Part shown: piece after piece, positions 1-11,402 of the stretch
Position numbering within the stretch: the stretch's first letter is position 1
Layout of the letters: the number at the start of each line of letters is the position of its first letter
Origin: Cristatella mucedo
Taxonomy: Eukaryota > Bryozoa > Phylactolaemata > Cristatellidae
Direction of reading: 5' to 3'
Length of the DNA: 64,000 nucleotides
NCBI GenBank assembly: GCA_009760855.2
Contig: WPIO01000149.1
Coordinates: 62,001-126,000 of the forward strand
Position numbers and translations under genes: made by a program
Notes under the pieces: generated by a model
Told to the model about the DNA's origin: nothing
Databases searched by the model: none
What the model saw: the letters and a program-made list of their open reading frames with translations, nothing else

Positions 1-59
1 ATTCGATCCTGGATATCAGAATTTTTTTTAACTAAATGATAAAACTGAACAGCTGCAAA

Positions 60-525
60 TAGGGCACTCTTAGTGTGAAAGTTTAGAAAGTTTTGCTCTT
101 CTAATAAGTGATGCTATTGTGCGACCATCACCACATGCTTGAAATTTAAATTAGCTGTTCCATTTCTCTGCTTAAAGACCTTTGGCGATAACGCTTTAGC
201 TCTACAGGTCCTAGACTGTGGAAATTGCTCCCATCCTTCTTATGCAATGTCAACAACTCTCCTGCTGCCGACTATGACTCATCCTTTTCAGCTGACCCAA
301 GCTGCTACTTCCATTCTACTCACTACCTCAACTGGTCTTCGAGTCTGCTAACCTTCCCACTTTCTCTTTGTTTCGTGAGATGAAGGCTGTTGGCTACCAA
401 ATGCACACCGAAAGCTGCTTAGGCTGTGAGTGCGCTATTAGAAACTCTCCTGCGTAACTACCACATAGCCTTTGTGTCTTTGTGGAGTTACAGCCAGAGG
501 TACAGTATCTTACATTACATCATTA
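60..525 (+). mobile_element. LINE-B fragment (CR1/L2-like), C-terminus and 3' end
   Basis: This is a decayed 3' part of a non-LTR retrotransposon. It reads through the typical C-terminal motif (FGDNALAL... in place of the GDRSFSSAGPRLWNSLP-type motif of better copies) and a 3' UTR matching 31640-31900. It ends in the LINE-B tail built of ATTAC units near 505-520. A deletion near 145-150 joins the thumb region to the C-terminus, judged against the copy at 31050-31560. It is not expected to make protein. Confidence 0.75.
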
Positions 526-790
526 GATTTGCATTTGCCCTGCATCACATCTATAACAAAGTGACTTCAGCATTACACCCTTCAAAAAGGCTGCTGCAAG
601 GATATTCATTAAAAAGACCAGACCAACTCCAGCAATTTCCAACCAGGTTTCCTGCTGCCATTCCAAAGACAGGAAAGGGCAGTGAAAGACCAACAATTAA
701 ATTTGTATATACCAACTCTAAGCCTCTAAAGCAAGTCAGGTTAGAATTCAGAACTAACCACTCCAGAGTCAACAGTTTCGAGTGTTAAAA
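426..790 (+). other. unassigned stretch with open frame after LINE-B
   Basis: A frame of 120 codons crosses the end of LINE-B and continues to 788. No domain is recognised, and its first part is LINE-B 3' UTR, so it is probably a chance frame. Confidence 0.3.
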
Positions 791-859
791 AACCTCGGGA
801 ATGCTAAACTAGGCTATACCTAATGCTAAACCTTTCGGTTAGACCTGACGGATCTGTCT

Positions 860-3090
860 GTAGAAGTTCACACTAGTGTTCACAAAGTCCTTATTGAGCT
901 CTTTACATTTCATTTGGGCCTTGCTGGTGCTACACTGGAATAATTTAGGTCATAACCCTATGTGAAATATCAAAGCTTACATGTAAATAGGAAACCATCG
1001 TCAGAGAAGACCCTAAAGTCGGGGTTTCTCAGGGATCTGTGCTCTGTCCACATCTTTTCACAATGCATACACTCCTTATGTTTTCATCGCCGAGCACATC
1101 TAGGCTTTCATTTTTATGTAGATGACATACCACTGTACCCACGATTTGATCCATCCCTTCTTTCCGCCGTGTCGAACTCCAAACTCATCTGCAGAATATA
1201 TATTGCTAACGTTCATACATGGAATCGGGTGATGGATAAAACCAACTAGTTATGGAAAAAACCTAATAATAATAATAATAATATTGCACTTGATAAAGCG
1301 CCCTCAGAGAACTTAATCTCTTTCTAGGCGCTTTACATTTGCTGCAAAGTGATACGCAATAGAATAGTAAGTAAAATCATGCTTGAAAAACAAACAAAAT
1401 GAATAACATGGTTAGGGGTTACATGCACTGGGTCAGCATGCAAATGTGGTTAGTGGCAGCATGAACAGTGTCAGCACGCATAAGCACATCGAGGACGAAT
1501 CACAAGGACCCACTAAATGCTGTCCTAAATAGGTATGTTTTTAAGTTTCTTTTAAATGTGGTCAGGTCAGGGGATGTTCTGATGCAGGTCGGGAGGGAGT
1601 TCCAGGCTGTGGGAGCATACGAGCTAAATGCACGGTCTCCAAAGGATTTAAGGTTTGTACGAGGTATTTCTAGACTGTTGGATTCCGAAAAGCGAGTGGT
1701 ACGATGCTTTGCCTGATGGGGTAGTATCTCTGAAAGATAGGCTGGAGCCATAGAATGAAGAGACCTAAAAGTGAGCGACAAAACCTTGAAGTAAATCCGT
1801 TGCTTGACTGGTAACCAGTGCAGGTCGGCGAGAAGTGGAGTAATGTGGCAACTGCGACGCTCACGACAGACAAGCCTAGCTGCAGAGTTTTTGCACCAGC
1901 TGCAATCGCCTGATCGCACATGCTGGTAGGCCAGTAAGCAGTGAGTTGCAGAAGTCGAGACGAGATGTCACGAATGCATGGACCAACTTGGACGTGGTAT
2001 CCTTATCTAAACAAGCCCTAATTTTAGCAATGTTATGAAGCTGAAAATAGGCTGATTTGACTGTGGAGCTGATGTGATCGTCTAACGAGAGGTCGCTTTG
2101 GAATATGACACCTAGATTTCGAGCTGATGCAACTGGAGATATGCTGGCAGAGCCAATTTTGAAAGTCAGCCTTTCCAATTTCTGAATAACACTAGGTTTG
2201 CCCATAACTAGTAAGTTAGTTTTATCATCGTTTAGTTTTAGAAAATTTGCTGCCATCTATGATCGGATGTCATCAATGCATGCAGCAAGTGAGTTGAGAG
2301 AATTTGAGGTGCTCGAAGGCTGGGAGGGATCAAAGCAAAGGTACAACTGAGTGTCATCCGCATAGAAGTGAAAGCCTAGATTGTGCTTGGCAATCACATC
2401 AGCGAGAGGGAGAGTATAAACGGTGAAAAGGACCGGACATAATGCTACTCTAAACTTGGAAAAGATACCCTTAAGATCTGCTCGACCACCATATTTCTAA
2501 TATCACACGAATACACTTTCGGTGTCCTTCACCAAAGGGACCTTGTCACTAGATGACCACACCACCTTCTTACAACTGTATACCATTGCAATAACTTGAA
2601 CCTGCTCAAACAAGGATAACATGGCAGTGTTGCCCGTGGATAAGTGACATGCCCCTCTGGACTGCTGTAACTCATTGCTCACGAGTCTTCCTCCCAGGTC
2701 TTCTGGCCTGTGAAACAATCAGCTCACAGTTAGAGTAAAAACTCTGCAGCCAGGCTCGTCTGTCGTGAATTTTTTGCAGTTCCATATTACTCCTCAGTTC
2801 TTCATCTTACACACTGCTTCTGATCGACCAGCACCAGCTCAATATCAAAAAGTAGATCAGCTTCAAAGCTCTGTCAGTCATCTTCGTGTCCATTGGTCTC
2901 TTGCTTCGGCAATCCCATCCGAAATAATCAGGCTTGACATAGCAACACCGACTTCTGACTAAAGTCGTCAGCTGTGCCCCAAATAATATCAAGTCGTTAG
3001 GAGACCATGGCTTTAGTTCGGCAGCACCAAAAGCTTGGAACTTACTCCCGACTGACATAACGACATTCAGTGACTTGATATTTTCATCTG
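860..3090 (+). mobile_element. LINE-C copy (reverse transcriptase to C-terminus), interrupted by a LINE-A at 1256-2440
   Basis: The left part (860-1258) contains reverse transcriptase motifs: VSQGSVL-like and then FHFYVDDIPLY, the YxDD catalytic motif. The right part (2441-3090) continues with the thumb and C-terminal region and ends in a degenerate AAPKAWNLLPTDIT motif. The two halves join when compared with the uninterrupted relative at 24580-24650. The reading frame has many stops and shifts, so this is a dead copy. Its C-terminal half is paralogous to 29610-30062 plus 35061-35212. Confidence 0.75.
1256..2440 (-). mobile_element. LINE-A copy, 5'-truncated, young, nested in LINE-C
   Basis: The plus-strand left end is (AAT)n followed by the conserved GATAAAGCGCC...GGCGCTTTACATTTGC hairpin, which is the 3' end of the element. 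Reading on the minus strand, the RT thumb and C-terminus are present: KIGSASISPV, NLGVIFQSDLSLDDHISS, FVTSRLDFCNSLL, FGDRAFSSYAPTAWNSLPT. One stop codon interrupts the thumb and there is a frame break near 1710. The copy is almost identical to 13041-14165, so the two are recent or were homogenised. The flanks (ctaat / ataat) look like a short target duplication. Confidence 0.88.
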
Positions 3091-4010
3091 TGGCCTTATG
3101 CTAGCTGACTGCATTTATGTTATTACTAAACACTTGACTGGCTTCCTGGTACATTCGTGGTCTACCGAATTTCACGTCCGATTAGAGCTAGGCCGAAAAC
3201 ACAGCGCTCGTAATGGTACTGGTGTCAGCTGACTCGCGACGAGTACTGATGACGCCTGAGCCATGTTTCACGGCTTGCGACATGCAGCTTCAGCAGCAGT
3301 GAAAAAAGTAAACCGAGTGGAACACGTCATCGATAACGAGTGCAGCTATGTTAACATACGAAGTTCATATCCATAATGCAGACAGGTCTATTTGTCAGGA
3401 ACGGAGGGTTATACAGTGTTGAACAACGGCCATGGCATACTCCAAAGGCCCCTGGAGCTACGATGCTAATGCCAACTCGGAGGCTCACAATTACACGGTT
3501 CTGCTTCCGGGAGGCCTTGGTCATAGATTATCAGACTCGATTCCTAGTCGTTATAATTCGGAGCACCGAATAATGCACATCAGTCAGAACTTGGCTGATT
3601 TAGAACCCAGCCATTCGACTCCTTTCGAGGATATGCGAAGTGCCTAAAATTATTCGTTTCTAGCAGGGCGCTATATGCATGCCTTCTTATTGATACTATT
3701 GTTTAGATGGCGATAACGAATAATATTCTTTGAAAATGGAGACTACTTCGGAGGCCTGAAATAGCGGGCGCTACATACATGTCTTATCATCATAACAATC
3801 ATTACATTATGAAAACTAATTGGTTTTACGCAGTACATATTTACCAATCACGCTTCGATACAGCCGATGCAAGGCATCATCTGAAAACGAAAGTGGCTAG
3901 TGCTTGGGCATGTCTCCCGGGTGAGCGTTTTTACAGCACGCCGGAAGCGCAGGATCTGTCCACGATGTGGGCACGTTCGCAGAGTCGGAGTCAGCAAAAA
4001 ATTCAATCAA
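3091..4010 (+). repeat. unclassified interspersed repeat X, copy 1 (left part)
   Basis: The stretch 3100-3830 is clearly homologous to 35385-36110, with many substitutions and small gaps. Inside it, 3690-3990 contains a module also found at 19845-20040 and 26520-26720, just before the Tc1-like blocks. The open frames here (3376-3573, 3432-3647, 3779-4021) are not conserved between the copies, so it is treated as non-coding. No terminal repeats or known domain were seen. Confidence 0.6.
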
Positions 4011-4740
4011 CTATAACTTAAAGCACGAGCACAGCAATAGATGGCCCCGGTCCGCATGGGCCCGAGGAGCAGGGAATCGCTGATAGGCGCCGTCGACCCT
4101 CTACGACTAAAAGCTCTTCGAGGCGCCGCCAGGGCCAACACTGTACCTTGACAGTCACTAGTTGGAGCAGCAGGCGACCCCAGGCGCCCTCTCTTGCTAG
4201 GCGGGCCATCGTCGGCCATGTCTGAGCGATGCTAAACACTCAACGACCAGCCAGTCAATGACCAGACGGGATTTCCCCGAGCACAGCGTTCTGATAACTC
4301 CACCGGTTCTCCAGCCAACAGTATGGCGCGCACGCCTGAGGGTCGATTCGTACCTCCCAAATCAAAGACATCTTCCGGCTTAAGCATCCGACTTGGGCGG
4401 AGCTAGTAAGAACGTGACGAATGAGCAACCTAGGCTGCATGCCCCTCAACTAAAGCTTGGGGAACAGTCGGAGAGCTTTTTCGAGTCACTAACATATACG
4501 GTCAGCACGGGTCATTCATTACACATTCGGCAATGCCGTAATACTGTGGTGCCCCGAGACTGGCTGAAACAGATTAGCATGAAAAGATCTAGGTATTCAG
4601 ACTACAAGCACCTAGAAGTAGGCCGGGAGTCGAAGCTCGTGCTTTCTACTACAACGACATTCCAAATGCAGCGAGCGAGTCGTGTGCACGGGGTGGCAGG
4701 CTGTCCGCTCGCATAAGACTTTCCCGTCTATCGAAGTCAT
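4011..4740 (+). repeat. repeat X, copy 1 (right part), GC-richer
   Basis: The stretch 4380-4500 and onwards to about 4720 matches 36372-36760; a shared 20-mer is TAAGCATCCGACTTGGGCGG. The segment 4020-4370 is GC-rich and only loosely aligned to 36150-36370. No coding domain is recognised. Confidence 0.5.
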
Positions 4741-4747
4741 ATTACTA

Positions 4748-6290
4748 CTGCTAACAATAATAATAATGCACTTGATAAAGCGTCCTCAGAGAACTCAATC
4801 TCTTTCCAGGCGCTTTACATTTGCTGCAAAGGGAAACGCGATTAAATGGTGAGTAATATCATGCTTAATAAACAAAATGAATAACGTGGTTAGGGGGTGA
4901 CGTGCACATGGTCAGCATGCAAATGTGGTTAGTGGCAGCATACACAGTGTCAGCACGCATAAGCATATGAAGGATGAATCACAAGGACCCACTAAATGCT
5001 GTCCTAAATAGGTGTGTTTTAAGTTCTTTTTAAATGTGGTCAAGTCAGGGAATGTTCTGATGCAAGTCGGGCGTGGGTTCCAGGCTTTGGCAGCATACGA
5101 ACTAAATGCACGGTCTCCAAAGGATTTGAGGTTTGGACGAGTTATTGGTAGACTATTGGATGCCTCGGATGATTTTTGTCCATTCACATCAATACTCTGA
5201 AGTCTCTGTTGCACGACTGTGTTTCCATGAGCAACTGTTCTAGTTGGAGTCTCACGGAGACACAGCAGGCACTCGTGCGAGGTACACGAGAGTCTCCTTT
5301 ATTCCTTTCAATGGGCACATATATGAGAGCTCGATCAATCGCAGTGGACGACACGAAATATAACCCGCATTAGTGACCCGATGCTGCACTGCTTCAATGT
5401 CTTAGCTGTTGGCCACAGGTGAGGCATGTGCATTAGTTTCGGGCGTTTTGCTAATTATAGCAGAAGCTGCAGGCTCACCTACATCTCCCACTGACGTAGG
5501 ACCTGAAAATTTTCACAGCTGTGCTAGTAATGCCAGGCGAGATGAGAGGCGCTCAAGAAGAACTTGGGGATCGATAGTATCAAAAGCTGCCGAACGATCG
5601 AGAAAACAAGCAGAAATACTCTACCCGTGTCTGCATTCCTGAAGAGGTCGTTGTACATCCTAAGCAATGCTGATTCTGTGGAGCAATTAGCTCTAAATCC
5701 ACACTGGAACTTACTAGCAAGGTTTGACGTTTCAATGCATTAGTGCAACTGGTAAGCCAGAACTCGTTCCAGTGTCTTTGATGGAAATGGTAGAAGGATG
5801 ACTGGGCAGTAGTTGCTCATGTTCGCTTAGCCTAGTCGCTTTCTTGAGAAGTGGCCTGACTACAGCTTTTTTGAAAGGTGCTGGGACATGACCTGAGGCT
5901 AATGGCCTTCTAATGATGTTAGTTATCCATGGCAGCAGCAGATCAATGCAACGTAGGAGCAGGAAAGTGGGAATAAGGTCCAAAGGACTTGCCTTCTTTG
6001 ATTTGGATGTGAACTTCAGGATTAGATCACCGGTGACCTGCTTAAATGTAGACATTGAAGAAGCCAGGAATCGAGGTACAGCATTCTAGGGGGAATGAGG
6101 TCATCGCAAGGAAGGACTCCCTGATCTTATCTATCTTCTGGACAAAGAATTGAGACAAGAGATCAGCTGGATCATCACAAGGATCATCAGATAAGGAGCT
6201 TATCTGAGAGTGGTTGAGGAGATGGTAGATCGTAGACATTAGCATTTTTGGATTGTGCATCTGTGATTCAACCATGTTTTTTTATAGTAG
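4748..6290 (-). mobile_element. LINE-A copy, rearranged, with a 281-bp insertion
   Basis: The 3' hairpin lies at 4765-4835. Going up the minus strand come the C-terminus (LKSFGDRAFSSYAAKAWNPRPT), then an internal deletion joining directly to LQSIDVNGQKSS of the palm, then RT fingers/palm (5490-5760) and the region upstream of RT (SKKASPLDLIPTFLLLRCIDLLLP, 5732-6055; HNPKMLMSTIYHLLN, 6042-6260). The stops and frameshifts make it a pseudogene. Confidence 0.85.
5207..5487. mobile_element. unidentified 281-bp insertion inside LINE-A
   Basis: The LINE-A sequence is continuous across this gap in the other copies (33290-33300): GTCTC is followed directly by CCACTGAG. Here it is split by 281 bp, with TCTC on both sides (5203-5206 and 5484-5487), consistent with a short target duplication. 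The insert matches no other repeat in the window and has no long frame or clear inverted ends. Confidence 0.5.
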
Positions 6291-6379
6291 CTAGGCTTGG
6301 CCTTTATTGACGATCTTCAAAAAGAAATTTCGCCTAATTTTACCTGACTCGGAGATGTTGATGTGAAATATGGTATCTA

Positions 6380-6770
6380 CTTGAAAGTTGAGAGACATCC
6401 AAGAAGACCCTTGACCAGAATAAAATCTGCTATATATGTCAAGATCTCGGAGGCTTCTATTGTTCAGACGTTGATGGAACAGAGCTGTACAACGGAATGT
6501 TACTTTTAAAGTGCTTCTTGCCCAACATCGCGACTCAGAACTAAAGACCTCGCGGCAACTCACGTATTTCATTATCGGATATGGAGACGTTTTCCCTAAT
6601 TTGAGAGTTGCCATACAAGTCCTCCTCACCATGGCTGTATCGATTGCCAGTTGTGAACGTTTCTTTAACAACCTGAAGATAATCCTGTCTTATCTGGGAA
6701 CACAAACGGGGCAAGGTCAAATCTCTGATTTGGTCGTGCTAGCAGTGAAAAGGCGTTAGAAAATATTTAC
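6380..6770 (+). pseudogene. hAT transposase remnant, C-terminal dimerisation region
   Basis: The frame around 6455-6540 reads DVDGTELYNGMLLLKCFLPN, which resembles the D(I/V)DGDELYNEL segment of hAT transposases. After a frame break, 6555-6759 reads VFPNLRVAIQVLLTMAVSIASCERFF and on to LVVLAVKRR. That is the hallmark hAT C-terminal (hATC) dimerisation motif, with its PxxxxA...LLTxPVSxASCERxF pattern. It ends at a stop at 6757-6759. Upstream transposase and terminal repeats were not found, so this is a truncated fossil. It abuts the 5' end of the LINE-A at 4748-6290. Confidence 0.8.
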
Positions 6771-7240
6771 TTTCAAACTGTAATCCACCAGCTTGCTATA
6801 TTAAAGGCCACAGAGACTTAACTAGTTAAGCCAGAAAAATGTGCATAAGTTCAAGCTGTAATAGCTACCTTGTACCTGTACTACAGTTAATACAACTTTC
6901 TCGACTCAATGAGCCTGCTACCGTGGATTTTGCATTTCGTCTGTAGTAGAGCTATTTTGCAGCAATTTTGACAGAGGGAGCGGCACCATATGTGTCTTTG
7001 CCCACATGCAGCGAAAGGTCTCACAACGCCACTCAAGCAAGAGAGCAATTGTAAAATAGGAAATAGGAATGAACCAAATAGACATGCCAATCATGAAACG
7101 TAAGTATGACAGAGGCAGTAGGCAACGCAACATTTCAGAGAATGAAGGGACCTATACGTGGGTGACAACCACCATGAAGCAGCTGAACTGCTTAATGGGG
7201 AGCCAATGGTGGTTGATGACAAGTGGGGTAACCTGCCAAT
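6771..7240. other. no recognisable feature
   Basis: Nothing in this stretch could be tied to a gene or repeat. The short minus-strand frames (6887-7133) show no known domain. Confidence 0.4.
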
Positions 7241-7650
7241 TGTGACGTTTTCGTTTTTTGTTTTCATTTGAGGGTTAGGTTTTCCAACTTTTGAGTCACA
7301 CTAGGTTGGCTCGTAAGTAAAAGTAGGTTAATCGTCATTCAGTTAGAGAAAGTTTGTCATGCAAGTGCGAATGTCTGCAGAGCATGCAGCAAGGCAGTTG
7401 AAAGAGTTTTACACGGTGTCCTGAAGGAAGTGATAGAAGTATAGGTAGATGTGTGTGTTATGTGCATAGAAATGCAAGCCTAGATTTCGCAAGGCGATTA
7501 CATAAGCAAGAGGAAGAGTACAACACCCAGCGTACTTCAGAGGTTCCTGGAATATCTGCTCAGTGACATCAATGGTATACAGCCTCCCACTGGGATAGGA
7601 CCGAAATGATTGCAGAGCAGTGCCAAGTGATAACCGGGGTATGTACAGAT
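7240..7650 (-). mobile_element. old LINE reverse transcriptase fragment
   Basis: The minus-strand translation gives GTALQSFRSYPSGRL, then LPLAYVIALRNLGLHFYAHNT. These align with the LINE-A palm ([36 protein letters not shown]). The catalytic YADD has decayed to YAHN. Confidence 0.75.
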
Positions 7651-9109
7651 GCTCAACCCATAACATTAAAACCACAATAAATCAAATCCAAGTCTGTGCA
7701 TCAGTCAATCTGTTACGAATGATACTGCATCAAAGCCTTATTAACGTCAATTTTCGGCAGCTACAAGTGGCTATTAGCGTTTAACAAAGTAAGGCTCAAC
7801 TGATTGAACAAACCTATTTATATAGCGGCCGAAGTCTTAAGTGCATTCGGTCTCGACAGCTAATGGCAATACAAGTTTCTACAAACAGGACAGGAAATCA
7901 TGATATGGGTTGAGAATTTTGAGCACCTTACCCATCAGCTAAGATTCATTGACGGCATCGAGAAACTTTGCAGTACTAATAACTTCAAAGTACAGCAGCC
8001 TACATTCTTGAGAATCACTGTAAAACTTCTTGATCACATATTTAAAGCCGAGTGAATGTTTTACGAGCTAAAATTCACATGAAATACTGAAGGCCACTTC
8101 GACAGTTTGTTCAATTGTACAGGTGTGGCCGACTTCTCACGTCACGAAGATGTCAGTATTGGACCACCAACTGGTAGATGGGATGTTCGAACCTCAGGCT
8201 AAAGGTCACTGACCTGCAAGAAGCTGGGAAAATTTCAAAGCTCTCAGCTAATGGCAGCTGACCGATTTCCCGTGTTAGCAGCTCCAGCCCTATTTAATTG
8301 CATATCGATTTTGACCTACCAGAGCTTACCGCAGCTAGTAAATCAAGAACTCGTGCAATCCACGGTGCTCTGCTAAAAGCCGATTCCATTGCCACGCGAA
8401 TGCAAACGAGCAATTTGGGAACAGCATAAGGAAGTTTGCGTAGAGACTGGCACTGATCGCAGCAATACTAATCTGCAGCTGCAGAGAGTTCACTCAGCTG
8501 AACTGCACAGCATTCTTCAGCAGCAATTCTGCAACTATTCACCAGCATCATACCTTTCTTTATTATTATTATTCCAATCGTAACAGACCCAAAGTCACAT
8601 CTCAGACACAAACGGCAGTTGCATCAGCAAACAAAAAATATGAGTCAATACGATAGTTCCAAAACTATTGTTTGGTAAGCTACGCAGCCAACTGACAGCA
8701 TTGAAACTATACAAGTCCGTGCCCATTTCGATGGCCAGCTGCTACATAACATCAGCTGCGGTTGGCAGATATATTAGGTAACACTGGGCAATTAGGCAAC
8801 TGAGCATCCACAGCTGTAGGCACAAGTTAGATCTTGGGCACTAGTATACTCATGTTTCATTCAAGATAACAACACCAGCTGATGCATACTACGATTAACC
8901 ACTGTCCGAGCACGTGCAGACAAGTGAAGGCCCACGTTCCGATGCAGGCTGCAGGCTGTTACTGTTCACTCCTAGCTTTTCAGACCTCTTGTTGCTAGTC
9001 AACACTGAAATATCAAAACTGCTGATTTTAACCTAACATTACGATGCTACAGACAGAAAATTCTAAAGATCAAACAGAGCATGGCAGATATAGCTGTATG
9101 AATACTTAC
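7651..9109. other. unassigned DNA downstream of gene C exon
   Basis: No LINE, SINE or recognisable exon was found. If gene C continues beyond TAZ1, its next minus-strand exon should start here or further left, in phase 2. I could not identify it. Confidence 0.4.
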
Positions 9110-10817
9110 CTTGGATCGAACCCGGATTCCACATGTCTTGAGTTGTGCTTCTGCTGCACAGTTGTACTTTTAAGAGGAATGCAAACAGGGCAGTCTCCTT
9201 CCGTACAATTCGCCCAGTGATACAGTATTTGTCGGGAGGATGCACAATGATCAACTGAAACAACAAAGACACTGCATGTACATACACCAGGCTATAACGT
9301 TTGGGCACACAAAAAGGCATCAAGCGACTAAAGTGACAAAAGAGTGGCCGTGCTCAGAGGTTTCCAAGAGAAAGTTAACCTGGTAGAACCAACCAACAAT
9401 GCATCAACGAAGCTCTCCCTCTCGGCAGTCACCGACATAGCTTCTCCATGCCATGCTTGGGCAGGCCTCGAGAAATAAGAACCTCTCGGATGTGCCTGCC
9501 TGGTCCCCAGGCAGGCACCTCCGAGAGATTCTGAAGCCAGACGGCTAAGCAAACCTCATCGACTAGTTAGAAGAGAAGCACCGACAAGCAATGGCAGTAC
9601 AAATTCACACCTGACAGGCAGGCTCGGCGGCAGTTAAGAAAAAAGCGACAATGAGATGCACTCTCATAATCAGTCCATATCAAGTAGCCGTCGAAATAGG
9701 TACAGCAAAAGAGGAGATAACTTCACAATCAATTTCTAGCACGTCACAGCATGTTCGGGCATCGAAGCTAAGCAAGCTTCAACGATTGCTTTAAAAACAC
9801 ATGTTTCCCTTCTTTAGGTTTAAGCCGGAACTTCTCATTTTGCAGTGGGACAAACCAGGTCGAGTGGGCTTGCAAACAAGCAGCAAGCATAAAAAAATAG
9901 CTCCCAAAGCATGGAACTCCCTCCCGACCTGCGTCAGAACATCCCATTACCTGACCACATTTAAAAGAAACTTAAAAACACACCTATTTAGGACAGCATT
10001 TAGTGGGTCCCTGCGATTCGTCCTTGATGTGCTTATGCGTGCTGACACTGTGCATGCTGCCACATACCACATTTGCATGCTGACCCTGTGCATGTCACCC
10101 CTAACCATATTATTCATTTTGTTTGTTTTTCAAGCATGATTTTACTTACTATTCAATTGCATATCACTTTGCCGCAAATGTAAAGCGCCAAGAAAGAGAT
10201 TAAGTTCTCTGAGGGTGCTTTATCAAGTGCAATATTATTATTATTAATATCGAATTATTCAGTAGAGTCTTCTTGGATTTTAAGTCTTATCGTTATGACT
10301 CAAGGGCATGCTTTTGCGACCGGGAAGTGGAGAGAATTATGGTTTAAATAAATGCTAACAGTCAAAGCATGCACAAGCGCAGACGGTCTCACACAAAAAC
10401 GTAAACACACACAAACACACACACTCAGCAGGGGCATCGACAGATCGTGGAGATTTACATACCCGGACAGGCTCTGCCGGCCTCGCACGACGTCATGTGC
10501 TGCAGGACGATCTTCATCATACGACAATGCCGCAGGTTGCAAGACTGCTGGCTGCTCATGTTGCCTCCAGTACGCTCTCGGTGTTGGCATTTGTTCGAGT
10601 GCAGAAGCAGTACCAGCTGCTGCTGAATGAGTCTTCGCATCTCATGACCGGTCGTCGCCGGAGTTTTGAGTTTTAGTTTCAAATGATCGGTCCTGCTCGT
10701 GGCACCATCCTCACTGCCAACAGCAGATGACTGCGGTCCGAGCAACGGCTGCAGCCCTGCAGGCACTCCCAGGGTCGGTCCATTCTGCTCGCCCTGCATC
10801 GGACGACCAGAATGCAT
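9110..10817 (-). CDS. Gene C: CBP/p300-like TAZ1 domain, two exons (partial gene)
   Basis: Exon a is 10817-10463 (355 nt) and exon b is 9254-9110 (145 nt). Their borders are TTCTAG|ATG (acceptor), CCGG|GTATGT (donor), GTTTCAG|TT (acceptor) and CCAAG|GTAAGT (donor). The junction is phase 1 and restores [15 protein letters not shown]. Exon a has about 60 residues rich in G/Q/S/P, then [18 protein letters not shown]. The joined product carries all twelve zinc ligands of a TAZ1 domain as three HCCC sites: HSNKC; C and C in SCNLRHC; HMTSC; C of RAC; C of DHC; HWANC; CPVC. TAZ1 of CBP/p300 binds activation domains such as HIF-1alpha and CITED2 (established for the family). An ATG sits exactly at the acceptor, so exon a may be internal or may hold the start. 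No further exons were found, so the gene is partial in view. The intron (9255-10462) holds a LINE-A 3' end. Confidence 0.85.
9483..9527. repeat. near-perfect palindrome in gene C intron
   Basis: Two 21-nt arms, with one mismatch, flank a 3-nt loop (TCC). The arms start CTCTCGG and end CCGAGAG. The purpose is unknown. Confidence 0.8.
9895..10245 (+). mobile_element. LINE-A 3' end, strongly 5'-truncated
   Basis: It starts in the C-terminal motif ([38 protein letters not shown]). It continues through the 3' UTR and hairpin to ATTATTATTATTAA at about 10245. It lies in the gene C intron on the opposite strand. Confidence 0.88.
10360..10430 (+). repeat. short CACACA-rich patch
   Basis: It is an imperfect (CA)n-like run at about 10398-10425, just downstream of the gene C exon a donor. 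Confidence 0.6.
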
Positions 10818-11187
10818 CTAGAAGTGGCATTATAAAAAACAAACTAAAGAGCACCCAAATGAAGAATGCTTGAAGACATGCACAGAAAAACGAAATGGTG
10901 GTCGGAACCTCTTGCTGCGCAACCGGCACAGCAAGCAAGCTATCACAAAATATAGATTGCCTCAGAAAATCTAGCAACAAGGCTACCATGAATGGGAGCA
11001 CACTAGGTGGCAGTGTGCATCCTTAAGTCTCTAAATGCAGAGACCGAGGTTCGTTGGCTGGGCGTCTAAGAGTACGACTACCATCACACACTTGCCAAAG
11101 CATTGACAGCTACAAGCAGAGCGTGTAAGAGAAGGATCAGCTCGAAGAGAATACTAACCGACGGCTGCATGACATTGCCACGAGATT
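10818..11187. other. sequence upstream of gene C exon a
   Basis: A pyrimidine-rich minus-strand tract (TTTGTTTTTTATAATGCC) precedes the acceptor at 10818. No other exon or repeat was recognised. Confidence 0.4.
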
Positions 11188-11402
11188 GGGCTTATGCGAG
11201 TGCTGACACTGTGCATGCTGCCACTAACCACATTTGCATGCTGACCTTGTGCATGTCACCCTGGACCATGTTAATCATGTTGTTTATCAAGCTCAATATT
11301 ACTCACCATTCAATCACGGTTTGCTTTGCAGCAAACGTAAAGCGCCGAGAAAGAGATTTCTGTTCTCTGAAGGTGGTTTATAAAGTGCATTATTACTATT
11401 AT
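11188..11402 (+). mobile_element. LINE-A 3' UTR fragment
   Basis: It contains GCTGACACTGTGCATGCTGC and the terminal hairpin. It ends in TTATTACTATTAT, as in other LINE-A copies. Confidence 0.85.

Noticed and set aside
1468-1716. Plus-strand frames over LINE-A copies ([17 protein letters not shown] type, also at 13248 and 32133)
   Set aside because: They recur because the antisense of the LINE-A C-terminus is repeated. They are shadows of the minus-strand coding part.
10352-10630. Plus-strand 92-codon frame
   Set aside because: It is the antisense of gene C exon a, which has clear TAZ1 homology.
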